From Moniliophthora roreri (Eukaryota; Basidiomycota; Agaricomycetes; Agaricales; Marasmiaceae), in the NCBI GenBank assembly GCA_001466705.2, contig LATX02000018.1:1-64000 (forward strand): a stretch of DNA of 64,000 bases. The letters are read 5' to 3'. Below are positions 45,856 through 58,426 of the stretch, one piece after another; the first letter of the stretch is position 1; every line of letters starts with the position of its first letter. Both the position numbers and the translations under genes were made by a program. The notes below the pieces were generated by a model. It was not told where the DNA came from. It was given only the letters and a program-made list of their open reading frames with translations, and made no database searches.

Positions 45856-47974
45856 ATGTCAACTAACGAAAGCAAAAATTCCTCACCTCCTGGAACAATC
45901 GCCCACGAGAAGATCCTGCCGTCTCCAGATCCTTCTCATGCAGAGCCTGCACAACCTTTAGATGGAGGTGTTCGAGCTTGGTCAACTGTAGCGGGCTCGT
46001 CAGTGGATACCCCTCAACGTTGTTACTGGCACTGACGAACTTTGCCTTCAGCTGGTTCTTACTGTTTGGTACCCTCGGGTACGCCTTTCATTTCGATGAC
46101 GCGCTCCTCGGAATTAACTGACCCACGATTGGCGTAGGTACCTTTACTCCTATGGCGTTTATCAAGGTTTGCAATTCTAGGTTGCTGCGTAAAAGACGAC
46201 GTTTATCGTGCTCCAGACTACTACACGCGTTTCTACCTCCTTTCCTCTAACACGAGCAGCATTTCGTGCGTCCATGTGCTGTCAACATGCCGCTTGCTAA
46301 CTATAACTAATGAATTTACTTCATTTTCAGATGGATGGGAAGCGTGCAATTAGCACTGCCTTATCTACTAGGCATTCCAATGGGAAAATTATTCGACGCT
46401 GGCTACATTCATTCCGTTCTTGCTGCTGGATCAACTCTGTTTGTTTTCTCGTGCGCCTACTCCTCCTTTGCATCGCTCTGGCCCTTATCTATACCCTAGA
46501 CTATTCATGGTCTCGCTAGCCAAGCCCAACCATTACTATCAAGTATGTGATTGAAAAGATATCAGTGTCGCAAAGGCTAAAAGGTCTTTCTAGCTCTTCT
46601 TAAGCCAGGGGATTGGGATGGGGCTGGGAGTTGGCTGTGTGCAATTACACTCAACCACTATAGTTAGCCGACACTTCCTTCGCCGAAGGGCGTTTGCATA
46701 TGGCATCGCTTTGACTGGAGCGTCTGTCGGAAGTCTTGTATACCCTATTAGTAAGTGAACTCTCGTTACATACTATCCGTGGGCTCACAGATTCTATACT
46801 AGTGTTGAAGTAAGTCCTTATTGTATAGTCCTCCAGGCTCATTCAATTCTCACTTCATCAACAAGCCGTCTAATCTATTCTATCGGCTTTGGACCGGCTG
46901 TCCGTGCATCGGCGGGCCTTGTAGCTGGTTGCGTCTTGCTCGGAAACATCCTCGTAAAATCACCCGCCATCCAGCCTTCTAGAAACCAATCGTCGCCCGC
47001 CTACCGTACTTGGTTAAAGGATCCCGCTTACATGCTATTTACTACTGGGTGAGTCTTTGACATGACAATCTTTGCTCTTCTTCTGATCTTGTCGATCAGA
47101 ACTTTCGTTGCATTTTTTGGATTTTATTTTCCCAGTAAGCTACTTCTCGGTCGTTCTGGGCTTCACTCATCAAGGGTTGCAAGTTGTCTATCTTCAGTTG
47201 TACGCTATGGAGAAACGCATCAACACAACATTAGCCTTTTATTCGGTGCGCCTTTGATAGGCATCTATTTATCCTTGTGCCTTACAACATACCCCTTGTT
47301 TCATATAGCTCTCAATTCTCAATGGGTCTAGCATCTTCGGAAGACTGATTGCAAACTATACGGCAGACCATCTTGGGCTGTGGAATATCCAAATTCCTTG
47401 TACCTTCCTCACGGCAATACTTATCTGGCTTGTTCTTGCGATGTAAGTTTTGCATTTTGAATTTGGAGGCCGTTCTGATCGCCCTCCCCAGTAAAAACCC
47501 CGCGTCGCTCGTCGTCGTCGCTGCACTGTACGGTCTGATCTCCGGTGCATGTCAGTCTGTCGTTTGGTGTCACTCCGGTGATCATTTCTTGACGTTGCAA
47601 TCATAAAGGGCTATCGTTATGCATGGTAGGGACCGCAGCTATTGCCAATCTGAAGTCGGGTACGCCGAATACCTTCATGCCCGATCATTGTTATTCAATG
47701 TTAACTTCTTTCGACCCAGTGTACGGACGGGAGGAACAGTGGGACTTGTTGGCGTTGCTGTCCTATTCTCTGCTCCTTTACAGGGAGGCGTACTTGGGCC
47801 TGATAACTCCTGGGTACGGTCGGTCGCAGTATCAGCAGTAAGTCTCCAATCCTAATCAGCGCTCTGCAAACTGAATTCTGATCTTTGCTGTAGTCCTTTA
47901 TGCTCGTCGGAGCCGTCTTGACGTTAGGAGCAGGGTATTGTTTACGGACGGGAAGACGAGGTCCAAGTTCATGA
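45856..47974 (+). CDS. MFS transporter, monocarboxylate (SLC16/MCT) type
   Basis: About 16 exons. Those resolved are 45856-45998, 46052-46078, 46138-46166, 46217-46265, 46331-46450, 46500-46542, 46594-46750, 46803-46809, 46866-47048, 47100-47134, 47184-47245, 47309-47442, 47492-47550, 47609 onward, up to 47837, and 47894-47974. Landmarks of fungal MCT-like permeases: a hydrophilic N-terminus ending DGGVRAWSTVAGSW, YSYGVYQDYYTRFYL, QGIGMGLGVGC, RRRAFAYGIALTGASVGSLVYP, SIFGRLIANYTADHLG, and a last helix MLVGAVLTLGAGY. Exon 8 is a 7-nt microexon. Between 47620 and 47720 I could not keep one frame, so there is an unresolved intron or a frameshift. Substrate unknown. Confidence 0.8.
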
Positions 47975-48607
47975 GTTTATGAGATTGAGGATTCATAGAC
48001 AGTTAATAGACAGTAGAGGTATTTTCGCTAGTCAAGCAATTACATTCCTTGTCGCAAACCACGTATATATAGTATGGTACTTCGTGCTCCGCTTTCTCCT
48101 CGCTGCGTCTCTGAAAGCTTGGCGAACGGGCGGGATGGCAGACGCACCTTTAGAGCATGTCCGCAAAGAAGTCTGCGTCGGGTCTACAGACTGTTTAGGT
48201 CCTCGGAAGACGCCCAACGATCCGAGGTCAATATTCGATCGTGATTGATTTACGATGATCATTCTTCCCGCCCTAAACATTTGTAACTCCTCGAACATCG
48301 GCATCCTCGTTTCTACTGGGATATGCCGAGAAGAAGTTCCTGCCTATCCAAATCCCATCCCCACCGGACGTGGTGTATGATAATAGATCATTCCAGAACT
48401 TCAGCTTCCAATGCAACCGTATCTTGGAAGTTTTCCAGTGACATCTCACTTAGACCTGGGGTAGAGCGACATATGGGTTCTCCCCCTTTACATGTTATGT
48501 ACTTGATCCCTCTATTTCCGCTGTCAAATTTCCACTGTCAACTCACACCAACTCTCAATATACATACGATACCGCATCAAAACATACCGCTCGCCCAAGG
48601 TCCGGTT
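47975..48607. other. Convergent intergenic region
   Basis: Lies between the 3' ends of the transporter (plus) and the phospholipase C (minus). No gene or repeat seen. Confidence 0.4.
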
Positions 48608-50404
48608 CTACTCGACAAGGTTCACTTCAAACTTGACCAATAATAAACCGCCTGAAGCCTTTCCATGCATACGCAACATTCTCACAATCTTCCAGCCCTG
48701 TTGAAGGTACTGTATACGTCCAACGAAGAACGACAGGAGATCGTCCTTCCCAAACTCGTCCTCCTTGGCTACAATTCTATTGGGGTGTCAATTGGTCAAA
48801 CTCACACCGAAGGGTGAATGATGAGGCATACCTAAGAAAAGCCAAGTCGTCCTCCTCAAACTCCCATTCAAATCGTTGGTTCCACATCACATCGCTCCCC
48901 ACTCCTAATACGTCCTTGGTTCTGACTGACTTCGATTTCCATTCTTGCTTCTGTTCAGCGTGGTAGAGTTTCGCAGAAATGTAAGTTTTGAAACTGGCAC
49001 CTTCTTTGTCACTCGGGCACGGTACTACAAGTGACGTATCAGCATAGTTCATGACGTTGTGAAGTTACGCTCACATCCACTAATACCGGCCACCTCACAG
49101 CTGAACCTCACACGCTTCCTCGGATCTTCTGAGTTCCTTAGCCCTCTCATATGAGGTGGCTTTAGAACCCAACCTCCGGTACCAATGAACATTGCCTCGT
49201 TGAACTGCATCCCTTTATCAAACTTTTGCCAGTTCAACGAAACAACTTGGGATCCGCTTCGCCAAAATTTGACAATGTTCATGTTGCTGGACGTGATGCG
49301 TAGCCCATTTGGGTAAACACGACGGAGATGTCTTGTCGCATTATGGATGAGGTGATGAAGGAAGTCTGGAAGAAGCTTGCCCAGGCCAGGTTCGGAAATG
49401 TTAATAAGGATATTGCGGGGGTCGGTTAGATCTAAATCAGTAGTTATCTTGGAACACTGTATATTGACGATGTACGCGGAAGATAACACACCTTGCTGTA
49501 GCCAACCTGGTGTAGGTTTCATACTCCGTGCGTAAAGGCCCAATTCGGCCAGCTCAACTGAGATTTTGCCTCTGCCCTCGTGTTCAACGTCCGGCCTCGG
49601 TACCTCGTCATCATCGTTTGGTTCATCATCCGAGGACGAAGAAGATGATGACGACACTTGGTCGGCATCCGGAGGATAATACTCGACCATAAGCAGAATC
49701 CTTCCGCGTAAATCCCTAGGCGACACATGGTCTCTGTTAATATGCTCGAGCTGCTTCTCAACAAGTTTGTCTCCCCATGCCTCCTTCATAATCCTGATCA
49801 TCTCCGGTTGGCCTTCTGCCGTGACATGGCACTCCAAACTAACAAAAACAGGCCAGTCTCCCGGGTGTACGGAGTCACCTATAGCTACGCAGACACTCTC
49901 GAAAGTGACGCTTTTGCTAAAGGTGTGCCCGTGGGTGACGATTGGACCTTTTGAACTGGGCCATACGTCAATTTCAACGCAACGCCCGTTTCGGGATATA
50001 ACGTGCGCGTAGGAAGCAGCTGACGAGCGACCGACCAGTTGGCGGCAGAGGAGGTAAGTGTTATGTGATGATCTAGATTAATTTCAGCCTGATACCTGGT
50101 ACTGATGGCCTTTTTTTTGACGTACGAGATGAAATAATGTGTCAGAGGGTGTGAATCGTCAATTTCGGGTACCGATAATACTGGAGTTTGTACAACTTCT
50201 TCTGGCGACTTTTCGTCCTCAGTCAGTGACCTATTCTTTGGGGGAATTGCGCCCTGTACGTACCAATCCCCTAGATCTGATGAATTCCTCCATGTCAGGG
50301 CTAATTCGAGCGTGTTCAACAGGTGGAACGAGATTGTGAATTGTGTCGACACGAAACTGATCTTCAAGCTGGTCTTGCCATTCTTCATCTTGAGTATCGG
50401 CCAT
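48608..50404 (-). CDS. Phosphoinositide-specific phospholipase C (X, Y, C2)
   Basis: Exons 50404-50264, 50208-50126, 50072-49492, 49431-49075, 49024-48832, 48776-48608 give 507 aa. It cleaves phosphatidylinositol phosphates to diacylglycerol and inositol phosphate at membranes, using calcium. The X domain holds SSHNTYL (catalytic H78) and [20 protein letters not shown] (second histidine about H122). A Ser/Asp-rich linker follows ([17 protein letters not shown]). The Y domain has [20 protein letters not shown] and [16 protein letters not shown]. The C-terminal C2 ends with [20 protein letters not shown]. There is no PH or EF-hand region, so it is a compact fungal type. Exon 1 is less certain; the 55-bp intron 50263-50209 gives the best phase. 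Confidence 0.88.
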
Positions 50405-52424
50405 CGTGGGTAGGAATTAAGCAGAGATATGATATGGCTGATGGCTGCGGTTGGCAACGTCGGGATCCCAATTTCTTGGACATGATGGTGGTTACCGTTT
50501 AACGGGAAAATCTTGGGCTCTATGACATAATTTCTCTACTCTGCCAGGACCGTCGACTGCTCACAGATAACCATCGTGAACAGATTCACTGATACGAAGA
50601 AAGGGTTCCTTGGGTAACATGGTGATGAGTAGAAGAGAAATCCAGGTAAACGTGGGCTCATTGAACGTTCAATCAGGAAGTGTTGACAATTATTCTTTCC
50701 AGGATGAAGTACCCATTAATGGTCTGAATGCTATTGTATCAGACCCGAACTATGTCCTAGCTGAGCTACAGCCTGCTACAGCCTGGCTAGCACTAGCCTG
50801 ATAGGACCCGTCCAAGTTAGAGAAAACCATTGCAAATTCGCACTTTGCTCCGACCGGGCTGCTCGGCTGTGTTCGAACTGCACATGTACGTGGCGGCTTA
50901 GATTCCTGGTGGACGTCTACTAAGTGTAATATTGATTTCTTTTTACAGAATGTCGTGCCATTTTCTGGCCTAGCCTGCCGACATATTTTACAGGCAGTGT
51001 CTAGTAGTCTATCGCTTTACGCTGGTATCCGAATAATTATTCCTGTCGTGCTTTCGGACATTATTTTTCGCCGCGCAGGTTTTCTATTGTCAAAGACTTC
51101 TCGGTCGCGGGAATGGTGAGTTCTGGCATTTTGAACGTACTATTCATCTTCCAGGGTTTGCCCTGCCCCAGATTTGAATGATCATGGTTGGTGTCGCTTT
51201 ATTGTAATTGGAGCCGAAATTCGACTAGGCTTATCCCAAAAGTTAGAAGGCCGAGTGAAGCGGTCGATTGAGACGGCATCTATCTATCCGCTAGTCTTCC
51301 TATCCTTCGGTTACACGAGGAATACGGCCAGGGTCAAGGCTTTGCGACTATAACTTCCACGCCGAGGTCTATTAATCATAGTAGGTATCGATGACACACT
51401 ACTTCAACACGGAATAACTGACAGCTTCGTCTCACCCGAGTTCAGCAAGGTTCGGCAGTCCAATGTACACCGGATTTAACCTGACCTTCTCTCCGAAGTC
51501 GGCTGTGCACTCTGAATTTTTTGTACTTAGACCCCACAAATGATGTAGACCACCGGGCTGTGTAAATAGTCCGGACTTACGCCTCCATTCTACCTGTCTT
51601 CGAGGTCGGCAACTCAGTTACCCCCATGCTGAGCCGTTGTTTCTATCCATCTTCCTGGGCCTGGTAAGCTGCTACAGCTCAATGAGAACCTCACTTGAAG
51701 ACACTGATTCTTAGGATCACGACCGCAATCAGGCTTGGAGCATGGCTAGGTAACGACCTTTTCATGACCTGCGTGCGAGTCACCACAGCTCACCGTCATG
51801 CATCTTGCCCAGCCCAGAAGTCACTCAGACAATCTATTGTCTGAGTGTAACGCGGTGAATCGTCTAACCTAGCTCTGTATGTGATAACTCATATGACAGC
51901 CACATTCCCCACAGATTGACGTGGGGATCGGCATGCCGGTATCATAATCTTAACAGCAGGCAGTGTCAAGTGCTTGTATTACTTGCAATTGTCACAACTC
52001 CAGCTGTGCGCATGGTCAGCTGGTCAACTTCTTTCCTGTTCCAAGCTGTTATTCCATCCATTCAGTTACGTTGCTCACGGGTCTGACAACTCGACGTTTC
52101 TGTCCTCCATTTGTGATCAATGTTTGGGGGGCCGCGTCCAGAAAGAATGCTGTAGAGCATCTTGTACTTTCATGTAATTTCCAGCTATCACCCTACTGTA
52201 CCTATAACATGCCACGTAGTCAGAATCATGGTCATATTCTACACCTCAGTACACTGCGGGGGAGTCATCCAAAGTCATCTCGACTGCGAGTCAGGTCCAG
52301 CCCTTGAGCCAGGAGGCAATGCATCCAAAACAGGAAAAGATTGGGTAAGCTGTGCGGTGGATGATTTAAAATTACCCACGACCTTCATCCTTATCCTCAC
52401 TTACCAACCATCACACAGCGAATC
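50405..52424. other. 2-kb stretch without a gene
   Basis: No supported coding region. It contains a small repeated word (cagcctg-type) near 50765-50800 and a strong palindrome at 51822-51847. It includes the upstream regions of the PLC (minus) and PIN-domain (plus) genes. Confidence 0.4.
51822..51847. repeat. Perfect 12-bp inverted repeat, 2-bp loop
   Basis: cactcagacaat / attgtctgagtg with ct between the arms. There is no T run after it and no gene next to it, so the role is unknown: chance, a dimeric protein site or a cruciform. Confidence 0.5.
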
Positions 52425-53688
52425 ATGGCAGAAAGCAAGGTCTGGTTGGCTTCTCATACTAGGTTTTGATAGCGCGCTGACTTTTGTTTCCTATCAGCTT
52501 GCCATGTCTCGAGCGCTAGGCGCAGCATTCCTCAATCATCAAGTGGAACAATTAGAGAAGTCGGTATCGAATGGTGCTGCATCAGGCAATTGGAGAGATC
52601 GAAAGTACACTTCGTCGGCGGGGTACAACAATTATACTGCAGTGGCCACCAATAGACGACCTCCCAATACAGCTAGTAAGCCGGTTAACGGCACTCGGAA
52701 AAAGGGTGGCGACAGCCAAGTCACATTGAAGGAACGGGACGCCGTCCGAACATCTGATGTAGGAAGCAGGAGGAAGTCGGAGGAAGAGGTGGAGAAGGAT
52801 GCAGACATCGTTATTGTGGATGCAAGTGTCTTGGTACACTCTTTGAATCAGGTGAAGAAGTGGTGTCGGAACGGAAGGAAGGAGATTGTGATTGTGCCAC
52901 TCGAAGGTGAGTTTTCTGAATGCATATTTCTTGGCAGCGGCTACAATACTGATGTTTTTGAAGCGTTGAATACTCTAGATTTCTTAAAGAAGGGCAGTAG
53001 CTCTCTCGCTCAACGGGCTAGGGCAGCTTCTCGCATCCTTGAAGCGCAAGTCGGTACCAATCCTCGCATCCGCGTTCAGAGGGATGATGCCTTCGTACTC
53101 TGGGATAACATCAAGCTCTCGGATGAGAAAGCCGGCCAAGCCTCGCCCGAGTGGGTCCGCCGGACCATATGTTGTGCACGTTGGGAAGCGGACAACGCCA
53201 ACAAGACAGTACCCAATGCCACCAAGCCCAAAATTATCTTAGCCGTGTGTGACCCATCCACTGGCTCTCCTCAAATGTCTACTCTCAAGCTATCTGCTCC
53301 AGAGGATGACGACAGCCTGCTATCACCAGTCCCAGGACCCGCTCCATCTCATCATAATACCAACAAACACGAGCCACGTAGTGGCGGTGTACAGGTTGCG
53401 CACTGGGCCGCAAAAGCTGGTATCGATACTATCAAGTTTGAGCCCACCGCTCAGGCTAGTCCTAACGGTCATGCTCGGTCTTCATCTGATGAAGACCGTC
53501 CGAAGCGCTCTCTTAACAAAGGTCCTGGTCGTCGAGGCGGTCCACCTCAACACAAGTCGGATGGCGACAAGTTGAGAGGCGGTCTCGTTGAACGTTCACC
53601 TGCGGTTTTGACGATGATGGAGATGGTCAAGCGCGCTGATAGCAAGGCCGTTCGCGTACTAGCTCGTGGCGAAAAGCTCGATCCTTAA
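52425..53688 (+). CDS. PIN-domain protein (SMG6-like or related RNase fold)
   Basis: Exons 52425-52439, 52498-52906, 52964-53688 give 382 aa (MAESKLAMSRALGAAF...). The 57-bp intron 52907-52963 is open in frame, so a read-through reading is possible, but its gtgagt donor and the natural join PLEALNTLDFL favour splicing. The PIN-type core shows IVIVDASVLVHSLNQVKKW, then LDFLKKGSSSLAQRARAASR and RDDAFVLWDN; acidic residues in these places form the metal site in PIN nucleases. The C-terminal third is low-complexity and basic. A role in RNA turnover is inferred from the fold only. Confidence 0.7.
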
Positions 53689-54449
53689 TCGTGCAGCCCA
53701 AGCTCAACATCAAATCACCACCGTCATCGACGTATAATAAACTCGATCTTCTCTCGGGGGCTGCCCCTGATTTCACCTCCATTCACAACTTCATATATCG
53801 ATTAGGATAGTCGTCGGCTCATTTCACAGACTCTTTTCTTCTTCTCTACTCTATTTCTGGAATTTCGGGATTCGGAGGAGGAAGGTGCTGTGCTTCTGAT
53901 GGGCTTCTAGTGAGTGCCGATTTTTCCGTCTTTCAATCTGTTCCTGACCTGGTTGCCCAGACGATAATGAGGCGGTAAACATTCAATGGCTTCGATTACT
54001 TTTGTTAATGGTGAAACGAGCGGCCTCTATTAGTCATCGTCATCTGCTGAAACCGATGACTATCGCTGGCTAAGAAATCTCATACGTCGGGATCTCTCTT
54101 CCAGTTAATCTGCGTGGTCCGAACGGATATTGGATACTGTTGTTTCTACTGTTCTCGGCCCCTTTCTTTACTTTCCTAGTGTGGTTGCCTGCCACGCAAT
54201 CTATGCTCCTCACCATATTTCTCCATTTCCTCTCTGTATGTATCATCTTTCCCCATCTTCCCCCTCGACCAATGTGTATCTCCACCGTCTTACGTACCGA
54301 AATATGTATGTAGATGTTGGATGCACGAAATACAAACGAAATTATAACGGCGATAAGTATGATGGACGTAAGAATGTATATGAATATATGGTAAATATTG
54401 CACAGGTGCAAACCAAGACTCAAAGAATGGAAATGGGTGGTCTGTAGTA
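53689..54449. other. Convergent intergenic region
   Basis: Lies between the 3' ends of the PIN gene (plus) and NSE3 (minus). AT-rich sequence with short frames on both strands at 54070-54453 and no family motif. No gene supported. Confidence 0.4.
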
Positions 54450-55834
54450 TCACTTCAAATCGGAAAGAATTCCCCCAGCGGCCTTCTGAACACCTTTGAG
54501 CATTTTCTCAAGATTGCTCATAGCCTGTTCCTGTCTTCGCCTCTGGCCACGGCTGCTGCCTTCCTCTTCATCATCATCATCCTGGTTCTCAGAGACCATG
54601 GTCTCGGCAATGAATTGAGCGATGCCTTGTTCTCCGAATTCGCTATGCGCTCGAGGACCCCATCGCCACTCGTATTGGACCCCCGTATCGTCATCCGCTT
54701 GCCGAGCACGCTTTCCAGGACCCCCTTTCTTCTTTGCCTCACCGACGATCTGCTGATCAATATATCCTTGTCTCATGAGTGAGTCAAGGAACCGATCCAG
54801 CGGCATAGTTCGTGTAGTCGATAGCGCTGTAAATCGAATCTGGCTACTATTGTTGAGATAGAGATGTTTGAGGGCATTTCGAAGGTCAGCTGCAAAAATA
54901 TGCATCATGAGCGCGAGAGATGTGGACCAATGAAAGGCGCGCACCGTCGCTCATCACTTTGCCCGAGACTAGGATGAGAGAGAGGATCACGGTTAGAACA
55001 CCGTAAGCTTCCAGCTGATCGCATGTGCTCCAGGAGAAGATGCTCCCGTAGGAACGTATTCCCGAGTCGTCGTCATCATCATCGGAGGGTAAATCTTCGG
55101 CCTCCTGATTGAGTATCGATTCATGCATGAGTGAGGCATAGTCAAGAAGGCCTGGATCGAGTATTGAGCGGATGATGTACTGTTTTGAGCCGACTGTGGT
55201 AGCTAGGGACACACGAGAACGGTGAGCGATCGTTCTGTGTTCTGGACGCGTGTAGGCATGCACCTTTCTTTTTTCCGCCAACTGCTTTTCTTGCTTCCTC
55301 TAGCTCTGCGTCCTCGACAGTGCCAGTAGCTTCTTCCTCCAGTGAGGCCTTTGAAGGTAATTCGACAAGTTCCATGCCAAAGGTCTTCTTTAAAGTCGCG
55401 TTGGCTTGTTCAAAGACGCGATTAAATATACGTGCATTTCCGCCCATTACTGCATGTGAAGGTCGTATAATGATTCACCGAAGGTCATAGAACGATTCTC
55501 TCACCTTTCTTTGAAATGTCATCGCGTCTTAACGGACCTCGACGATTCTCATTGAACAAGGCTAACCGAACCAGCTGATTAGCTTTCCGACTAATTTCCT
55601 GGAATTGAATTGTAAGGTAAGCTATAGTGAATTATTGCTGCGAGATTTAGTACTTGCATTAGACCCGCTGCCACCCTCATCTTCATCGACGTCCATGTCA
55701 TTGCCTCCATTGTAGTTCTGATCTTCCTCTTCTTCGTCGGATTCGATTCGAGATTTGTGACCTCTTTGGCTTTGCCTCGGTTGAGATTGAGATTGAGAAG
55801 GCCTTTGGGACCGGGTATAGGTGCGAGGAGCCAT
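54450..55834 (-). CDS. NSE3 / MAGE-domain subunit of the SMC5-SMC6 complex
   Basis: Exons 55834-55658, 55598-55505, 55449-55264, 55202-54945, 54889-54450 give 384 aa. In the nucleus NSE3 pairs with NSE1 and NSE4 in the SMC5/6 complex for DNA repair. The MAGE homology domain runs from GSKQYIIRSILDPGLL through LEAYGVLTVILSLILVSGKV, LRNALKHLYL and LDRFLDSLMRQGYIDQQIVG to YEWRWGPRAHSEFGEQGIAQF. The N-terminus is low-complexity and acidic. The first intron is GC-AG (aat|gcaagt, 55657-55599); the nearby GT would create a stop. Confidence 0.88.
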
Positions 55835-56428
55835 GTCGTACGCGGTTAGGGAGCACGACTTTGTGTGGATGTCACGCGCAAAGCGCGTTGGTCACGCTGT
55901 GACTGTCACTCTGAGTCACCGGCGCCTCCCATCATGTTTGTCGTGTTCCTTGCCTTATTGCACCCATTTTCCTCTCCACCGCCAGCAGGGCCTCAACCAA
56001 CCTGGACGGGAAATACCATTCGTCTGTGGGAGATCTTAGCTTTCAACTACACGTCAAGGGAGGACCTTTCTGGTCAGTGTTGGAGGTGAACAGTACTCGG
56101 GCTCAAAGCGAATGGCCAGGAATAGAGATTTTATTCTTATACAAGAACATCGCAAACTGCGCAATTTCACTGCCCCAAGTGTGCTATATTCATTCTGGAT
56201 CCAATCGCTGCAGGTCATTCGCGTGCTATTCAATGCTGTCCTATGGCTCCAATGGACCAGGCTCATTGGAGCAAATCAGGACGGGACGAACTGAAACGAG
56301 TGCAGTATTTGCATAACTTCCCGTGATGTCTATCATCAGGAAATGATCATCAGCCATATTTAAGCTTCCTCTCGCAACAGCTGTACACCGACTTTCTACT
56401 CGTATATCATCTCCTACCTTACCGCTAC
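55835..56428. promoter_or_regulatory. Divergent intergenic region NSE3 / membrane protein
   Basis: A 594-bp gap between two start codons facing away from each other. Short frames on both strands overlap and have no motifs. No gene seen. Confidence 0.35.
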
Positions 56429-58426
56429 ATGGACCCCCTTCCGTATAACATCACCATTTCTTCTCAGTCAGCAGCCATCGTATACAACCCCAGTCGCGAT
56501 GCCAATGCCACTTTAGGGAGCGGTTGGAATGTCACATACACTCATGGAACCACGCCTACAGAATTTTCATGGTTCACCCCCCAAGCTATCTTCAAACGCC
56601 CCATGACGACGCGTTTATGTCTCTTACTTGGATCGGCATGGCGGCACATATCTATGAGAATGCGACGAGTTCCTCCTATAGTGTCAAGATAGATGGCACT
56701 CCGATCGTGCCAGTTCCTGAAAGCAACTTGTCAGCTCATGTAGCAAGACTGCCCTATGGAAGCCATACAATTACTTTGCGCTATGGTGATGCTTCTGGAG
56801 GGGATGTACTGGCGATCCATCATGCTGTCTTGACCATTGGAATTGGTTACGAAGGGTACGACATCACTCTCTTGTATTGTCATATCTTGATTGACGCATT
56901 CAAGTTCCTCTTTTCAGGTACATAACCGGTCAGCCCCAGCTATTCTTGACGGTGAACCGAATGACGCGTTGTTCGAGTTCCGAAAGTTGGGGACGTGGTC
57001 ACCTGTATCCCTGGACCTACAAGGTGAATTTTGGACAATTTGGTACGTTCATAGTTCGAATCCCTGATGCATAGTGTAATTGCAGATATTCTATCCGATG
57101 GTAGCCGCCAGCTGGTTCCTCGCGCGATCAGTGGCTTGATATTGTCAACAGATGATCCTACTTTAGCTTTCAAACTCACCAATGGTTCAGCATTCTTCAT
57201 CCGAGGGTTCAGGGGTCAAAGACAGTCACGTTAACGCCTGGACTGAACGGGGAGCCCTTCAAAGTCACTGTATTTGACGACTTTTCTTCGATACTCGATT
57301 TCGACCAGATCTTGTGTTGGGAGAGCAGTCTGGATCGCAACCAAACTTATACGATCGAAATTCGTGCATCAGGCTCATCCGGGGCGGGGTATATGGTCAT
57401 TCACACCCTCGATATCATTGACGGGTCGGTTATTTTGGTGCTCGTCGCTAATGAGTGCTGAGCTTTGGGCTGTTTTGCAGGGGCCCGAATCCTTCTGCAA
57501 TTGGTCCATCGGAGGAGCCTAATCAGCTCTCAGCAGGACCTAAAGCAGGCATCACGGTGAGTTGGCCTCATATGTACTTTACTATCTTTCTAACGCCCCA
57601 TAGGCGGGAGCTGTTCTGGTTGTCATATTACTAGCTTGGCCCTGTGTTGGTTTCGGCGTCGTAGAATGTATGTAAATCACTCCAGTTACAACCAACCAAC
57701 AGTTGCTCATCGACGACATAGCCACCAAGCTCTCGCAGAGGCCTCCAATATAACCGTTTTTGTTGGAACAAGTACGCCTACTGATTCTTTTAAGATACTA
57801 GAGCTTACAACAACTTCTCAGAATCTGACTACCCTCAGCGAACCAGCCCTAAATATAATCCGGTTCACGAGCTTGAGTCAGTGGACCCTTCTCCTTCCCC
57901 TTCCCCAGGGTCAAATTCGAATCAGAATCCGCCTCACGCCACCGCCAGTGTTACCCGTCGTGCGTTCAGACATCTCTACAGACTTCATCAATCATTTGCA
58001 CCACCAGCACCTATCCGCGAAATTGACGCTGGTCCCGCGACTCTACCCCCCGAATATGATCACTCCTGGGCTGCGAATGCATCTGTGTCTACATCTGCGC
58101 TAGCTTCCACGAGACGTACTCTGCCGAGACCTCCTGGCCTAGCACCGCCTAGTACCAAGGCTGAGCGCAACGACTCGGAGCAAACTGCAGATCCGCGTTC
58201 GAGTCAAAGTCGGGCTTGCACGGTTACCGTGACTCTATTGCGCTCATGGCCTGGCCAAGCCCAAGCCCAAGGGCAGAAACTACCCCTTGCACAAGTCAGT
58301 CCTCCGCCTGTCCTGAACTTGCAGCCAGCTACATCCTTCCCGGAAAGTGCTAATGATAGTCGGAACACAAAACACGTAATACGTAACAGGGACACATCCC
58401 CTTCAAGCGCGAGGAGAGCTCGATGA
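56429..58426 (+). CDS. Single-pass membrane protein of a common agaricomycete type (model incomplete)
   Basis: The N-terminal ectodomain begins MDPLPYNITISSQSAAIVYN with N-glycosylation-like sites, continues with YSVKIDGTPIVPVPESNL and GSHTITLRYGD, then VTVFDDFSSILDFDQILCWE and GYMVIHTLDIIDG. A single membrane helix follows (AGAVLVVILLAWPCVGFGV, about 57603-57663), then a Pro/Ser-rich cytosolic tail to 58426. Near 56577-56582 (six C) the frame moves by one; I find no good intron there, so this is a sequencing slip, an odd intron or a decayed gene. Function unknown. Confidence 0.55.
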
